Numbered from the stretch's first letter, positions 16,376 to 24,345 are shown. The stretch: 64,000 nt of DNA from Paenisporosarcina macmurdoensis (GCF_042658845.1 NZ_JBHSRI010000005.1:1-64000), one strand, 5' to 3'. Made by a program: numbers and translations. Notes: a model not told the origin generated them from the sequence alone.

Positions 16376-16477
16376 ATGTATATCCTCTCTTTCTACATTT
16401 TTCAGTTCTTTAGTCTTGTTACAATATTCTCCATTTATAAGGGTAATCCTTCTTCAAAAAGACCTCTAAAATAAAAA

Positions 16478-16530
16478 ACTTTGACTGGAGGCAGCCCGAT
16501 AACCCACGAACTGTAAGGGTCTGCCTACAC
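16478..16530 (+). repeat. Dispersed repeat family B, internally deleted copy
   Basis: TTTGACTGGAGGCAGC is joined directly to CCCGATAACCCACGAACTGT and GGGTCTGCCTAC. The full version at 19400-19620 has about 85 more bases between the first two blocks. Confidence 0.6.
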
Positions 16531-16697
16531 GAAAAAATTAATTGTATACAGAAGTGTATAAATGAAGGGGTGGCACGAGACTTTCTTTTATGTTTTTACT
16601 TTTGATTTGATCGATTCTTATGTAAGCTGTCATGGATTATTAAAACTGGGAATAGGGTTTGACAAGATTCTAAATTTGAATTCAGCAAGTACAAATC

Positions 16698-16737
16698 AAA
16701 AAGCTCAATTCCCATGATTACTGGAATTGAACTTTTT
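16698..16737 (-). terminator. Terminator of the lipoprotein gene (bidirectional)
   Basis: 15-nt arms AAAAAGCTCAATTCC / GGAATTGAACTTTTT with a single mismatch and 10-nt loop. T run on either strand. About 40 bp beyond the stop of the minus-strand gene. Confidence 0.65.
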
Positions 16738-16779
16738 GTGTTCCTATATTGAACATTGATTATCTAATTAATTTTAATT

Positions 16780-17313
16780 TTAGGAGCTAATGGATTCGAT
16801 AGTATTGAAAATTTTCGTGAAAACTTCTTGAATATTCGATTTACTTTCCTCGTTATCTTTTAACTCATATCTCCACGTTTGGTCTTTGTATTCTTCATCA
16901 GAACCTATAAATAAGAACCCACTAGCATAGTTAGAAGATTGTACTTCTGGAAACTCATCATAGTCAACACCTTCATTGACAAAGGGAACGTGTAGCTTAG
17001 TAGATTGCATAAAAAATATTGGGATTTTTAAGGTATTATAAGTAGTTACATACTGGTCATCATCAGCTTCAGCGAGAGACTCTTTCATAATAAGAATTGC
17101 ATCCAAATCATCTGATATTTTCTTTGTGTTATTCTTCAAATCATCAAAGGTAATTGTTTCAAAACTCACCTTTTCTCCTCCAAACTCAGGAGTCTCACCG
17201 ATGACACCGATTTTCAAGTTCTTCCCACTATATGCTTGGACATTTGCTGTATCATCATTGCAGCCTACTAGAAATAAGAGAATGCCTAATAAAAGAGGAA
17301 GTAGTTTTTTCAT
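16780..17313 (-). CDS. Lipoprotein of unknown function
   Basis: 177 residues from ATG 17313 (GGAGG eight bases upstream; an earlier in-frame start adds five residues without a better site). Signal KKLLPLLLGILLFL followed by lipobox LVGC: cleavage would leave an N-terminal lipidated Cys. Mature part: YSGKNLKIGVIGETPEFGGE, VSFETITFDDLKNNTKKISD, LDAILIMKESLAEADDDQYV, then an acidic region. The alternating pattern resembles a small periplasmic-binding-like or Rossmann-like domain, but no family is recognised. It has its own terminator. Confidence 0.7.
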   Translation of the reverse strand: MKKLLPLLLGILLFLVGCNDDTANVQAYSGKNLKIGVIGETPEFGGEKVSFETITFDDLKNNTKKISDDLDAILIMKESLAEADDDQYVTTYNTLKIPIFFMQSTKLHVPFVNEGVDYDEFPEVQSSNYASGFLFIGSDEEYKDQTWRYELKDNEESKSNIQEVFTKIFNTIESISS

Positions 17314-17457
17314 GATTTTAACCTCCATTCAAAAAAGATAGTGATTCGACAAAGCAATTATTCGTGAATTAGACAAATTAACAATATTAATAGAATACAT
17401 CATTAAGTGATAGAAGCAACCCAATATTAATCACACATGGTAAATAAATCTATATAT

Positions 17458-18132
17458 TTAGTACCCTAAAACTGCTCGTTTGGTTCTTGGCGTTGTCAGT
17501 GAAGCATAATAATTGCTTGTTGTTCCAACCGAGTACGTTGCAGTGAACAGTGCAGAAAGCCCAGTAGTGCCTGAATGAGAAGTTGATGTTGAATTATAAA
17601 AATTGCCGTTCACTATATAGTAAAAGTGACCATTGAACAGTTCGACACTGATTGTGCCTGAATAAGAAATTGGATTTGCCTTAAATTCTTGAAGAAGTGG
17701 TTTTTTGTTCGTATTGATATATTGAGCACCTCCACGACAAACTTCTACATATACAATTAGATTAGGCTTATACGATTTGTTCGGAATTGTTACTGATGTA
17801 TTTGTTTCTAACCACGAACAAGATGTTGATAAAGCACTCACTGCGAGGGTCTTAGAATCAAAATTTGTCGAGTACTCAGACATTTTTTGATAGGCTTCAT
17901 TTATCGAAACACCTTTTATTTCAGCATATTGCTCGGCTACTTGTTGATCAGTAAGCTCAATTGTATACTCTTTTATCGAATCGCGTAGTTTACCTAACTC
18001 TTGTTTGCTCATCTTCGTTCCATCGATTACAGTGCTCGCTTTTTTGTCGCTCTTTTCCATTGCACTTGCATCAAATCCAGAGAAGACTAAGACAAGCATA
18101 AATGTTAAAACGGATAAGATTATTTTTTTCAT
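17458..18132 (-). CDS. Secreted protein downstream of the SHP-like peptide
   Basis: 224 residues, ATG 18132 behind a perfect AGGAGGAATT. N-terminal signal MKKIILSVLTFMLVLVFSGF with cleavage near DASA-MEK. A pro-like Lys/Glu-rich segment follows (KMSKQELGKLRDSIKEYTIE, QVAEQYAEIKGVSINEAYQK) up to about residue 95. Then comes a Ser/Thr/Tyr-rich beta-type domain with two Cys (STSCSW and VEVCRGGAQY) ending TTPRTKRAVLGY. The layout signal-propeptide-mature domain suggests an exported factor processed outside the cell, perhaps antimicrobial or adhesive. No known family identified. It lies 103 bp after the SHP-like ORF on the same strand, so it is the likely output of the divergent Rgg-like regulator. 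Confidence 0.7.
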   Translation of the reverse strand: MKKIILSVLTFMLVLVFSGFDASAMEKSDKKASTVIDGTKMSKQELGKLRDSIKEYTIELTDQQVAEQYAEIKGVSINEAYQKMSEYSTNFDSKTLAVSALSTSCSWLETNTSVTIPNKSYKPNLIVYVEVCRGGAQYINTNKKPLLQEFKANPISYSGTISVELFNGHFYYIVNGNFYNSTSTSHSGTTGLSALFTATYSVGTTSNYYASLTTPRTKRAVLGY

Positions 18133-18235
18133 ATTAATTCCTCCTGTATGTACTGTTTAATTTTTCACGTTCAAACCTTCTTGATTATTAATTGTATAAT
18201 TAACATAATTTTTCTAAATTAATATATTTACTAAA

Positions 18236-18292
18236 TTATCCACCAATCAACCATAGATCTAATAGTATTTTAATAACTTCCATTCCTGACAT
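18236..18292 (-). CDS. Short hydrophobic peptide (SHP-like pheromone precursor candidate)
   Basis: ATG 18292 is preceded at ideal spacing by AAGGAGGTGG. The peptide is MSGMEVIKILLDLWLIGG, 18 residues. Streptococcal SHP pheromones that work with Rgg regulators are 20-25 residue ORFs divergent from rgg, ending in an acidic residue plus hydrophobics and Gly-Gly (for example DILIIVGG). Here the C-terminal eight residues LDLWLIGG follow the same rule. The ORF starts 90 bp from the Rgg-like gene on the opposite strand and sits upstream of the secreted-protein gene. What is seen: ribosome site, composition, position. What is inferred: export, processing and signalling. Confidence 0.6.
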   Translation of the reverse strand: MSGMEVIKILLDLWLIGG

Positions 18293-18315
18293 ATATTCCA
18301 CCTCCTTCCACTTAT

Positions 18316-18365
18316 ATTACATTTAAGTTACAATGTAATTACAAAATATTCGAATTAGAATATTT
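18316..18365. promoter_or_regulatory. Two inverted repeats in the divergent rgg-shp intergenic region
   Basis: ATTACATT (18316-18323) / AATGTAAT (18332-18339) with an 8-bp spacer, and AAATATTC (18344-18351) / GAATATTT (18358-18365) with a 6-bp spacer. Both fall between the two divergent starts, where an Rgg-type regulator and RNA polymerase would bind. Candidate operators for the regulator encoded at 18382. Confidence 0.5.
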
Positions 18366-18381
18366 CAGTGGGAGGTGGAAA

Positions 18382-19239
18382 ATGCATAAAGGAATATACA
18401 TTAAAAGATTAAGGAAAAACAAAGGTTATACTCAAAAATATGTTGGAGAGGGTGTACTTTCTCAATCTGCCTATTCTAAATTTGAAGCAGGGATTTCAGA
18501 TATTCATTCCGAGGCATTCATTCAAATCTTAGATAGACTTGATATGAGTCTTGAAGAGGTTTTATATATTAGTAATGGTTATTGTTTGAAAGAGGTTAAA
18601 GACCTGGTACATTCCTTCTTTTCTTTGCCCTATAATAATTTAGATTCTCTACATCAACTAGTGGTGGAAATCGAACAATATCCTGAGTATGAAAAAAATA
18701 TACTGCTTAATGATATTCGCACTGTTTGTTTTGCTCTTATAGAACTGTATGCGACGCATGACATCCTTGCGGCTCGGACCATTGTGGAACCCGTTTGGAA
18801 ACGACTATCACTCCTAAATAATTGGTACCTAACTGATATTCGACTGATTAACAGCATCCTCTATCTTTTCCCTAATGATACGGCTATTGAACTCACCCGT
18901 AATGTACTCAAACAATTAGATCGTTACAAAGGGTTTCAAGATTCAGGCAGATTAATGATTACTTTCAAAATCAACTTATCGCTTTTGCTGATTAAAGAGA
19001 AAAATTTCGAAGTTGCTTCAGATATATTGACTGATGCTTTAATAAAACATAAGAAGGAAATGCTTTTCTCTTCTCTTGCGATTTGTTTAGGAAGACTCTC
19101 CATTTGCAATCATGCACTGGGCAAAAGTATTTCAGATGATTATCTTATTCAAGCTGAACAACTTCTCAAAATCTATGACCATGAAGATTTATGGAGGAAA
19201 ATCAAAGAAGAATATACCTACTACTGCAACTTACCATAA
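18382..19239 (+). CDS. Rgg/GadR/MutR-family transcription regulator
   Basis: 285 residues, the usual Rgg length; ATG 18382 follows GGGAGGTGG. N-terminal Xre-type helix-turn-helix (residues 5-65): YIKRLRKNKGYTQKYVGEGV, LSQSAYSKFEAGISDI, FIQILDRLDMSLEEVLYI, closely following the Rgg pattern in which the motif (S)xSxxSKFExGxSDI is diagnostic. The remaining 220 residues are all helical, as in the peptide-binding repeat domain of RRNPP regulators. It is divergent from the SHP-like ORF, the standard Rgg/SHP arrangement of streptococci. Inference: it binds the imported peptide and controls shp and the secreted protein. RRNPP family membership is well supported; ligand identity is not shown. Confidence 0.8.
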   Translation: MHKGIYIKRLRKNKGYTQKYVGEGVLSQSAYSKFEAGISDIHSEAFIQILDRLDMSLEEVLYISNGYCLKEVKDLVHSFFSLPYNNLDSLHQLVVEIEQYPEYEKNILLNDIRTVCFALIELYATHDILAARTIVEPVWKRLSLLNNWYLTDIRLINSILYLFPNDTAIELTRNVLKQLDRYKGFQDSGRLMITFKINLSLLLIKEKNFEVASDILTDALIKHKKEMLFSSLAICLGRLSICNHALGKSISDDYLIQAEQLLKIYDHEDLWRKIKEEYTYYCNLP

Positions 19240-19399
19240 CATGTCGATGGAACTGTTCATCAAGTATCTCAGTTATGATGTGATCATCTTACTACTTAGG
19301 ATTTATTAATTTAACCTTTAAGGGAGACAAATTGATTTTTAAAACTTTCGAAAACAAGTAAATTCCTTATAGAATAGAGCACCTTAAATGATAACAAGC

Positions 19400-19619
19400 T
19401 TTGACTGGCGGCAGCACGATAGCGCCTACCAAAGCAGCAAACGCTTAGCAAGTCGCTCTAACGTGTCGCTTTCCTCTAAAAAGCCCGATAACCACGGACT
19501 GTAAGGCTCTGCCTACAAACCGTAGGTTCCTGTTCTTTTCTTGACGAGGAAACGAGCCTGAAAGAGGAAGTACATAAAGAAATGAAGAAATGGAGGGCAG
19601 CCAAATGGCTGCCTTTTTT
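19400..19619 (+). repeat. Dispersed repeat family B, full copy: leader of the radC module with terminator
   Basis: Blocks TTTGACTGGCGGCAGCACGA, AGCGCCTACCAAAGCAGCAA, TCGCTCTAACGTGTCGC, CCGTAGGTTCCTGTTCTTTT and CATAAAGAAATG recur at 31621-31788; a deleted copy is at 16478. GGCGGCAGCACGATAGCGCC can fold on itself. The copy ends with a strong terminator, GGCAGCC-AAAT-GGCTGCC followed by TTTTTT (19596-19618), 300 bp before radC. This looks like a transcribed leader with attenuation, or a free small RNA. Confidence 0.6.
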
Positions 19620-19663
19620 ATTGAATTTTTTGCTTTTGTCCTCCGGATCGTACCCATTTCTAA

Positions 19664-19925
19664 CCTGTCTAAGCCGGAAACAGGGGCAGATATCCTTGGC
19701 TATCGCCCTACCCCTGTTTCCGACTAAGACAGGAGCCGACTATAAGAGAAAGACAACAGTCAAGGGGCGAAAAACTTTTTCAATCATGCTTCGCTGAAAA
19801 ACTTGTTGCGCTAAACCCTTGACTGGTCGGCTAAGGAATGTGTTCGTTCCACGTGTCAAAAGGCAAAAAATTATCCCTTTTGGGACATTTACCGCCCGGC
19901 GAACAACACAAAAGGAGGAACACAT
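19664..19925 (+). other. Nested hairpins directly upstream of radC
   Basis: Arms 19664-19686 and 19711-19733 pair at 21 of 23 positions. AGCCGAC (19734-19740) pairs with GTCGGCT (19826-19832), enclosing CAGTCAAGGG (19757-19766) / CCCTTGACTG (19816-19825), which encloses GCGAA / TTCGC and two copies of GAAAAACTT. Finally TGTGTTC near 19839 can pair with GAACACA at 19918-19924, next to the AAGGAGG ribosome site of radC, and could mask it. No coding capacity across the stretch. Confidence 0.65.
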
Positions 19926-19926
19926 C

Positions 19927-20385
19927 ATGACATTAAATAAAATCATAGAAATCGTACGTATCAAACAAGAAATCCGAGAGGTTGAAGAAGCGTATACGAG
20001 CCTACTACCTAAACAAATACGTTCATCACAAGATGCTATTGCATTCATTCAAGCCTTGATAGCAGAGGAAGACCGAGAGGTGTTTTTGGTACTTTGCCTA
20101 AACGTAAAAAATGAAGTTATTGCCATTCATAAAAGCCATGTGGGTAGCTTAAATGCAAGTATTGTGCATCCAAGGGAAGTGTTCAAATCCGCCATTCTTA
20201 ATAACGCAGGTAGCATTTTAGTGGCGCATAATCATCCGAGTGGTAACTGTCAGTATTCACCGGAAGATATTGAGGTGAGTAAACGCCTTAGAGATGCCGG
20301 AGAGATAATGGGCATTGAGGCATTAGATTCCATCATCGTCAGTCACTCAGACGGCATTTCCTTACGAGAAAAAGGATTGATTTAA
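19927..20385 (+). CDS. radC: RadC-like JAB/MPN domain protein
   Basis: 152 residues from ATG 19927 (AAGGAGG upstream; longer in-frame extensions run through the hairpin region and are rejected). It has only the RadC C-terminal JAB domain plus a short N-terminal helix (LNKIIEIVRIKQEIREV). Metal site HNHPSG (residues 101-106) with Asp114, and a conserved upstream Glu in LIAEEDREVFLVLCL. Short RadC proteins of this kind are standard cargo of plasmids, integrative elements and phages; the biochemical role is still unclear. It heads a module with two small genes and a Y-family polymerase. A decayed copy of its first 18 codons, with the same leader, lies at 31789. Confidence 0.85.
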   Translation: MTLNKIIEIVRIKQEIREVEEAYTSLLPKQIRSSQDAIAFIQALIAEEDREVFLVLCLNVKNEVIAIHKSHVGSLNASIVHPREVFKSAILNNAGSILVAHNHPSGNCQYSPEDIEVSKRLRDAGEIMGIEALDSIIVSHSDGISLREKGLI

Positions 20386-20389
20386 ATGC

Positions 20390-20415
20390 AAAAGGGGATT
20401 TCCCCTTTTGTTTCC
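20390..20415 (+). terminator. Hairpin after radC
   Basis: AAAAGGGG / CCCCTTTT with a 4-nt loop followed by GTTT; weak terminator or mRNA processing hairpin. Confidence 0.45.
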
Positions 20416-20437
20416 ACTTTGATTAGGAGGAATCACA

Positions 20438-20683
20438 ATGACAAAAAATTATGAATTGAATGAGGCACAAATAAGCGTACTTCGGAGTCTTCACTTTTGG
20501 AGAAGGAATCTGTATGTAGCATCCATCCATCAAGATTTAATCGAATGTACCAAGAGCAAAAAAGCCATATTTCATGTATTCAAATCATGCGACCGGTTGG
20601 ATATTCCCTTTGCAATTCAAAATCTAGTTATTTATGCAGCATCACAAAATATAGCCTTTGGTGACCTAAAGATTGGTGGATGA
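20438..20683 (+). CDS. Small hypothetical protein of the radC module
   Basis: 81 residues, ATG 20438 behind AGGAGGAATC. Sequence features: helical start NEAQISVLRSLHFWRRNLYV and hydrophobic C-terminal half FAIQNLVIYAASQNIAFGDL. No family known to me. It lies between radC and a gene with paired operators, on the same strand, and seems part of the mobile repair module. Confidence 0.6.
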   Translation: MTKNYELNEAQISVLRSLHFWRRNLYVASIHQDLIECTKSKKAIFHVFKSCDRLDIPFAIQNLVIYAASQNIAFGDLKIGG

Positions 20684-20753
20684 ACAAGATGGCTCAAGTA
20701 AGAAGAAAGGTTTTACTTGGAGCATCTTGTTCTCTATTAGAAAAAGGATAATT

Positions 20754-20807
20754 GTTGAATGATTCAACAATTCTTGATACACTAAATACAATGTTGAATG
20801 ATTCAAC
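20754..20807 (+). promoter_or_regulatory. Two identical 15-bp palindromes (operator pair)
   Basis: GTTGAATGATTCAAC occurs at 20754-20768 and again at 20793-20807, 39 bp centre to centre, ending 18 bp before the start of the next gene. Perfect 7-bp arms around a central G. This is a classical double operator, probably for autoregulation by the downstream helix-turn-helix protein. Confidence 0.6.
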
Positions 20808-20824
20808 GAGAGGGGGAAGTTCAA

Positions 20825-21310
20825 ATGAAAAAGGCTACAATGGAAATTCTGGCGAAATGCCCGAATCTTAGATTTTACGTGGAATCAAAAGAAACTCAAC
20901 ATGACTTAAAATCACTAAATAAAAATGAACAAGTGCTCGTAGCACTTGCTCGATTCTTTGAATACGAAGAATCCTTTGATTTAAATCAGCTATTTAAAGA
21001 AGTGGATTCCGATTGGATTGAATTTGCTATGGATCGGTTGCTCACCTATTTTTACTCCGATACCTACCTGACGAAATCACCCAAACCATTAATTATTAAG
21101 CATCCAAATGATTTATTAAGTCAAAAGGACTTTGGGGATTTGATGAATGAACATGGCGGTAATATGGATACCAAGAAAATTCATATGCTACGTAAGAGAG
21201 GGAAACTGCCAACAGAAACGGCGTTAATTGGAGGAAAACCTTACTGGCTAAAAGAACAAATTGAAACCTATATCCATCATTTACCGATAAAAAACAGAGA
21301 TACTGACTAG
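20825..21310 (+). CDS. Hypothetical protein with C-terminal excisionase-like helix-turn-helix
   Basis: 161 residues from ATG 20825 (GAGGGGGAAG upstream; an in-frame ATG at 20798 overlaps the second operator and is less likely). The first 115 residues are helical and acidic (LKSLNKNEQVLVALARFFEY, FDLNQLFKEVDSDWIEFAMD). The end, MDTKKIHMLRKRGKLPTETA followed by IGGKPYWLKEQIETYI, has the shape of a MerR/excisionase winged helix. It could be a regulator of the module acting at the twin palindromes just upstream. A loosely similar HTH layout occurs in the protein at 57189. Confidence 0.6.
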   Translation: MKKATMEILAKCPNLRFYVESKETQHDLKSLNKNEQVLVALARFFEYEESFDLNQLFKEVDSDWIEFAMDRLLTYFYSDTYLTKSPKPLIIKHPNDLLSQKDFGDLMNEHGGNMDTKKIHMLRKRGKLPTETALIGGKPYWLKEQIETYIHHLPIKNRDTD

Positions 21311-21321
21311 ACAAATAATCA

Positions 21322-21367
21322 AATCCCCCTCACAATAAGAACAAACGTTCTTATTGTGAGGGGGATT
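21322..21367 (+). promoter_or_regulatory. SOS (LexA/DinR) box inside a perfect 21-bp inverted repeat that overlaps the ribosome site
   Basis: GAACAAACGTTC at 21339-21350 fits the Gram-positive LexA box GAAC-N4-GTTC. It is the centre of a perfect inverted repeat: arms 21322-21342 and 21347-21367, spacer AAAC. The right arm contains GAGGGGG, the ribosome site of the polymerase gene starting at 21372, so the same sequence would be both an operator in DNA and a site-masking hairpin in RNA. The left arm also lies right after the preceding stop (21310). Confidence 0.75.
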
Positions 21368-21371
21368 ATTT

Positions 21372-22620
21372 ATGAAAACATTACCGAATCGAACCATTGC
21401 TTGCCTGGATATGAGAAGTTTTCATGCCAGTTGTGGTGCAGCTGACCTTGGATTAGATGTGATGGAAGAAGCAATCGCCATCATTGGAAACTTAGAATAA
21501 AAAGGCAGTGTGGTGCTCGCAGCATCTCCACGAATGAAAAAAGAGTTTGGTGAAGACAGGTACACGCCTGTTTGAAATACCTGACCATCCAGAAATTCGT
21601 TTAATTGAACCTAAAATGCAATTTTTCGTAAATCTATCCATGGAAATCACAAGAATAATTAGTCAGTATGTCCCGAAAGAAGCCATTCACGTGTATAGCA
21701 TAGATGAATGCTTTTTTGATTTGTCCGGAACCGAACGATTATGGGGACCCTTCGACAATACCATTCGGCGTATTCAAGATGACTTGTTGAATCTATTTCA
21801 ATTGCCTTCAGCCGTAGGTATAGGGCCAAATATGTTAATGGCAAAATTGGCATTGGATTTAGAAGCCAAGAAGACCGGTGTTGCGAAATGGACGTATGAA
21901 GATGTGCCTCTAAAATTATGGCCAGTGAGTCCTTTAAGCGAGATGTGGGGAATTGGGCGACGAGTGGAACAAAACCTAAATGGAATGGGAATTTTTAAGA
22001 TTGGCGATATCGCGAATAGCGATTTGAAAACGCTTGAAGAACGCTTTGGCGTAATGGGCAATCAACTCTATCATCATTCATGGGGAATTGATTTATCAGA
22101 ACTTGGTGCACCTATAATGGAAGGGCAAGTTAGTTATGGAAAAGGGCAAATTTTGTTTCGAGATTATGTAAAGACGGAAGATATCTTTACGGTATTGCTA
22201 GAAATGTGTGAAGACGTAGCGAGACGTGCTCGTGAGGCAGGAAAAGTTGGAAGAACCGTTCATTTGAGTATGGGGTATAGCAAAGAAGTCTTCGGAGGAG
22301 GGTTTTCACGTTCACTTACTATGGAAGAGTCAACGAATGAAACTTTAAAAATCTATCGTTTATGCCAGAATCTTTTCTACGAACTTCACCAAGGTAAGCC
22401 TGTTAGACAAATTTCTTTATCGATTACCAATTTGGAAGATGAGTCGTCTATGCAGCTCAGCCTTTTCGAAGCACGCAAATGGCAAAAGCGTAAATTGGGG
22501 GAGACGATGGATCAGATTCGCAGAAAATACGGCACTACGGCTATCTTACGTGCGGTCTCTTATACAGATGCAGGCACCGCCGTTCATCGTTCAAGACTCT
22601 TAGGCGGACATAAAAAATAA
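21372..22620 (+). pseudogene. uvrX: Y-family DNA polymerase (UvrX-like), disrupted by a stop and a frameshift
   Basis: ATG 21372 begins KTLPNRTIACLDMRSFHASC, the normal N-terminus of UvrX-type polymerases including the metal-binding Asp. TAA at 21498-21500 replaces a codon in NLE-stop-KGSVVLAASPRMKKEFG. Near 21545 the frame shifts, after which the rest is open from 21547: VKTGTRLFEIPDHPEIRLIE, the palm motif YSIDECFFDLSGTERLW with the catalytic D-E, helix-hairpin-helix (WGIGRRVEQNLNGMGIFKIG) and the little-finger domain to 22620. The full-length product cannot be made without both lesions being bypassed; an internal fragment lacking the first catalytic Asp could be. Error-prone SOS polymerases of this type are frequent on mobile elements. 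Confidence 0.85.
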
Positions 22621-22738
22621 TAAAGTAAGTAGCATTATCTGGATTAATTAGAAATAATAGGAAATGTTAAATCCTAGGGGAATGGAATTATAAGTACTGA
22701 TTCAAAGAACTAAATAATAAATGTTTAAATTGATTGTT

Positions 22739-23803
22739 TTGTCAAATTAAGCGAGACAAAATATCTTGATCTACATGTTCGGCCACATGTTCCATGAAAC
22801 ACTCAATGGGCGTCTGGTAATTCAGTGATTTTCTGGGTATATGGTTTCTACGTAAGGCCACACTTGATATATAATCTTGTGCAACAGGACGAAAATCCAT
22901 TTCTTTAGGCAATCCATTCTGACGAAGAAGGCCGTTAGAATGCTCATCTAAAGCTCTTTGAGAAGGTGTTCCTGGATCAGCGAAATAAATATCAATATCA
23001 TGATGATTACTGATGTTTTTCCAATTGGAAAATTCTTTACCACAGTCGAAGATAATTAATTTAAATAAGTGTTTCGGTAATTGATCGAACCAATGATTGA
23101 TGGCCTCTTCAATGTTGCCTGCTTTTCTCCCAGCCGGTTTAATGGCAATAATGCACTTACTTACCCGCTCGACTAGTGTGATGATGGCACTTTTATGATG
23201 GCGTCCGACGATTGTATCTCCTTCAAGATGTCCAAATTCTTTTTGATAGTTTGGATGTTCACTGTCTCGATCGAGAATGCTGCGTCTAAAAGCCTGCTTT
23301 CCCCTTTTTTCTTGATGGCCGTTTGGTTTTCGTTTGCCCTTCATCGGGAGATTTTCTTGATTGAACACACCTGACTTAAACAGTCGATAAAGTGTGCTTC
23401 TACTGCAAGAAATGGGCTTTTCATTGCGACCAACAATGACATCAGGCGTCCAATCTTGACGTGTTTTTTCGTTAATATAGTCAATTTCAGAAGAAGGTAA
23501 TTCAATATTCGTACGTCCGCAATTTGATTTATTCTCTTTATACGTAAGGTAAATATCAAGCGCAGTGAAACCATCAAGCAACTGCCTAATGACTCGATAA
23601 ATGGTTTCATGACCACGCTTTAAGTTTTTGGCTATTTTTCGTCCAGTATGACCAAGGGAATGATATTCTTCTATGAATACCAATTCTGTACTGGTAAGAT
23701 GGGTGTAGGACATGTCTGATACACTCTCCTTATTAACTTTTGTCGGTGATAAATTGAGTGTATCATGACATGTCTTTTTTTGGTGTCTCGCTTAATTTTA
23801 CAA
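22739..23803. mobile_element. IS30-family insertion sequence
   Basis: Terminal repeats: TTGTCAAATTAAGCGAGACA at 22739-22758 and, inverted, TTGTAAAATTAAGCGAGACA at 23803-23784 (19 of 20 identical). Length 1065 bp with a single transposase gene on the minus strand whose stop falls in the left repeat. I could not make out a convincing target duplication. Confidence 0.85.
22742..23713 (-). CDS. IS30-family transposase
   Basis: 323 residues, ATG 23713. N-terminal helix-turn-helix (TELVFIEEYHSLGHTGRKIA, then RGHETIYRVIRQLL) and second HTH region (WTPDVIVGRNEKPISCSRST). Catalytic DDE core: Asp in HLEGDTIVGRHHKSAI, Asp in IIFDCGKEFSNW, Glu in ALDEHSNGLLRQNG, in the order and spacing usual for IS30. 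No stops or frameshifts, so it looks active. Confidence 0.9.
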   Translation of the reverse strand: MSYTHLTSTELVFIEEYHSLGHTGRKIAKNLKRGHETIYRVIRQLLDGFTALDIYLTYKENKSNCGRTNIELPSSEIDYINEKTRQDWTPDVIVGRNEKPISCSRSTLYRLFKSGVFNQENLPMKGKRKPNGHQEKRGKQAFRRSILDRDSEHPNYQKEFGHLEGDTIVGRHHKSAIITLVERVSKCIIAIKPAGRKAGNIEEAINHWFDQLPKHLFKLIIFDCGKEFSNWKNISNHHDIDIYFADPGTPSQRALDEHSNGLLRQNGLPKEMDFRPVAQDYISSVALRRNHIPRKSLNYQTPIECFMEHVAEHVDQDILSRLI

Positions 23804-24002
23804 TCCGCGTTGTATAAAACAGTTCATGAGTTTTACCAGAAAAAACATATGAAGTAAAAGAAATAGTAAAAAGCTTAATGGAATAATTTAAGAATAAATA
23901 ATATAATTTATAAAAAAATACCTCATTCATTAACATGAGAGAAATTCTCCCTAGATTACCAATCACTTGAGATTATATTTAAAAAGGAAGTAGGGGAGAA
24001 TA

Positions 24003-24345
24003 TTGAATAAATATTGGTTTTTAGTATCAAATGTTTATAAAGACAAAATAAAGTCGAAATCTATTTTAGTATCAACAATAATTTTTATGATGTTACTGAG
24101 CGTTTTAATTTTTTGGTCTGATATTCAAGATAAATTTTTATCTGAAGAACAAGTTAAAATAGCAATTTTAGACAACTCAGGAGAAGATGCAAACAGATAT
24201 ATTACTTCAAATGAAATTATTGCTTTTGAAAATACAAACAAAAATTTAGAAAAAGTGGATGCAGATATTAAATCGGAGAAATATCTTGCAGCAATTGTTT
24301 TAACTTTAAATAAAAATGGTGTGTTGGAATCTGAATTGAGAACAA
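24003..24345 (+). pseudogene. 5' fragment of an ABC-2 permease gene, cut by IS sequences
   Basis: TTG 24003 behind GGGGAGAA. About 114 residues: NKYWFLVSNVYKDKIKSKSI, a membrane span (LVSTIIFMMLLSVLIFW) and an extracytoplasmic start EEQVKIAILDNSGEDANRYI ending at ESELRT, the usual beginning of NatB/YhaP-like sodium or drug efflux permeases of about 400 residues. At about 24345 it runs into an IS66 fragment, so the rest is lost. Confidence 0.7.

Noticed and set aside
23763..23966. Minus-strand frame next to the IS30 end
   Set aside because: Crosses the IS terminal repeat and is composed of AT-rich chance codons.
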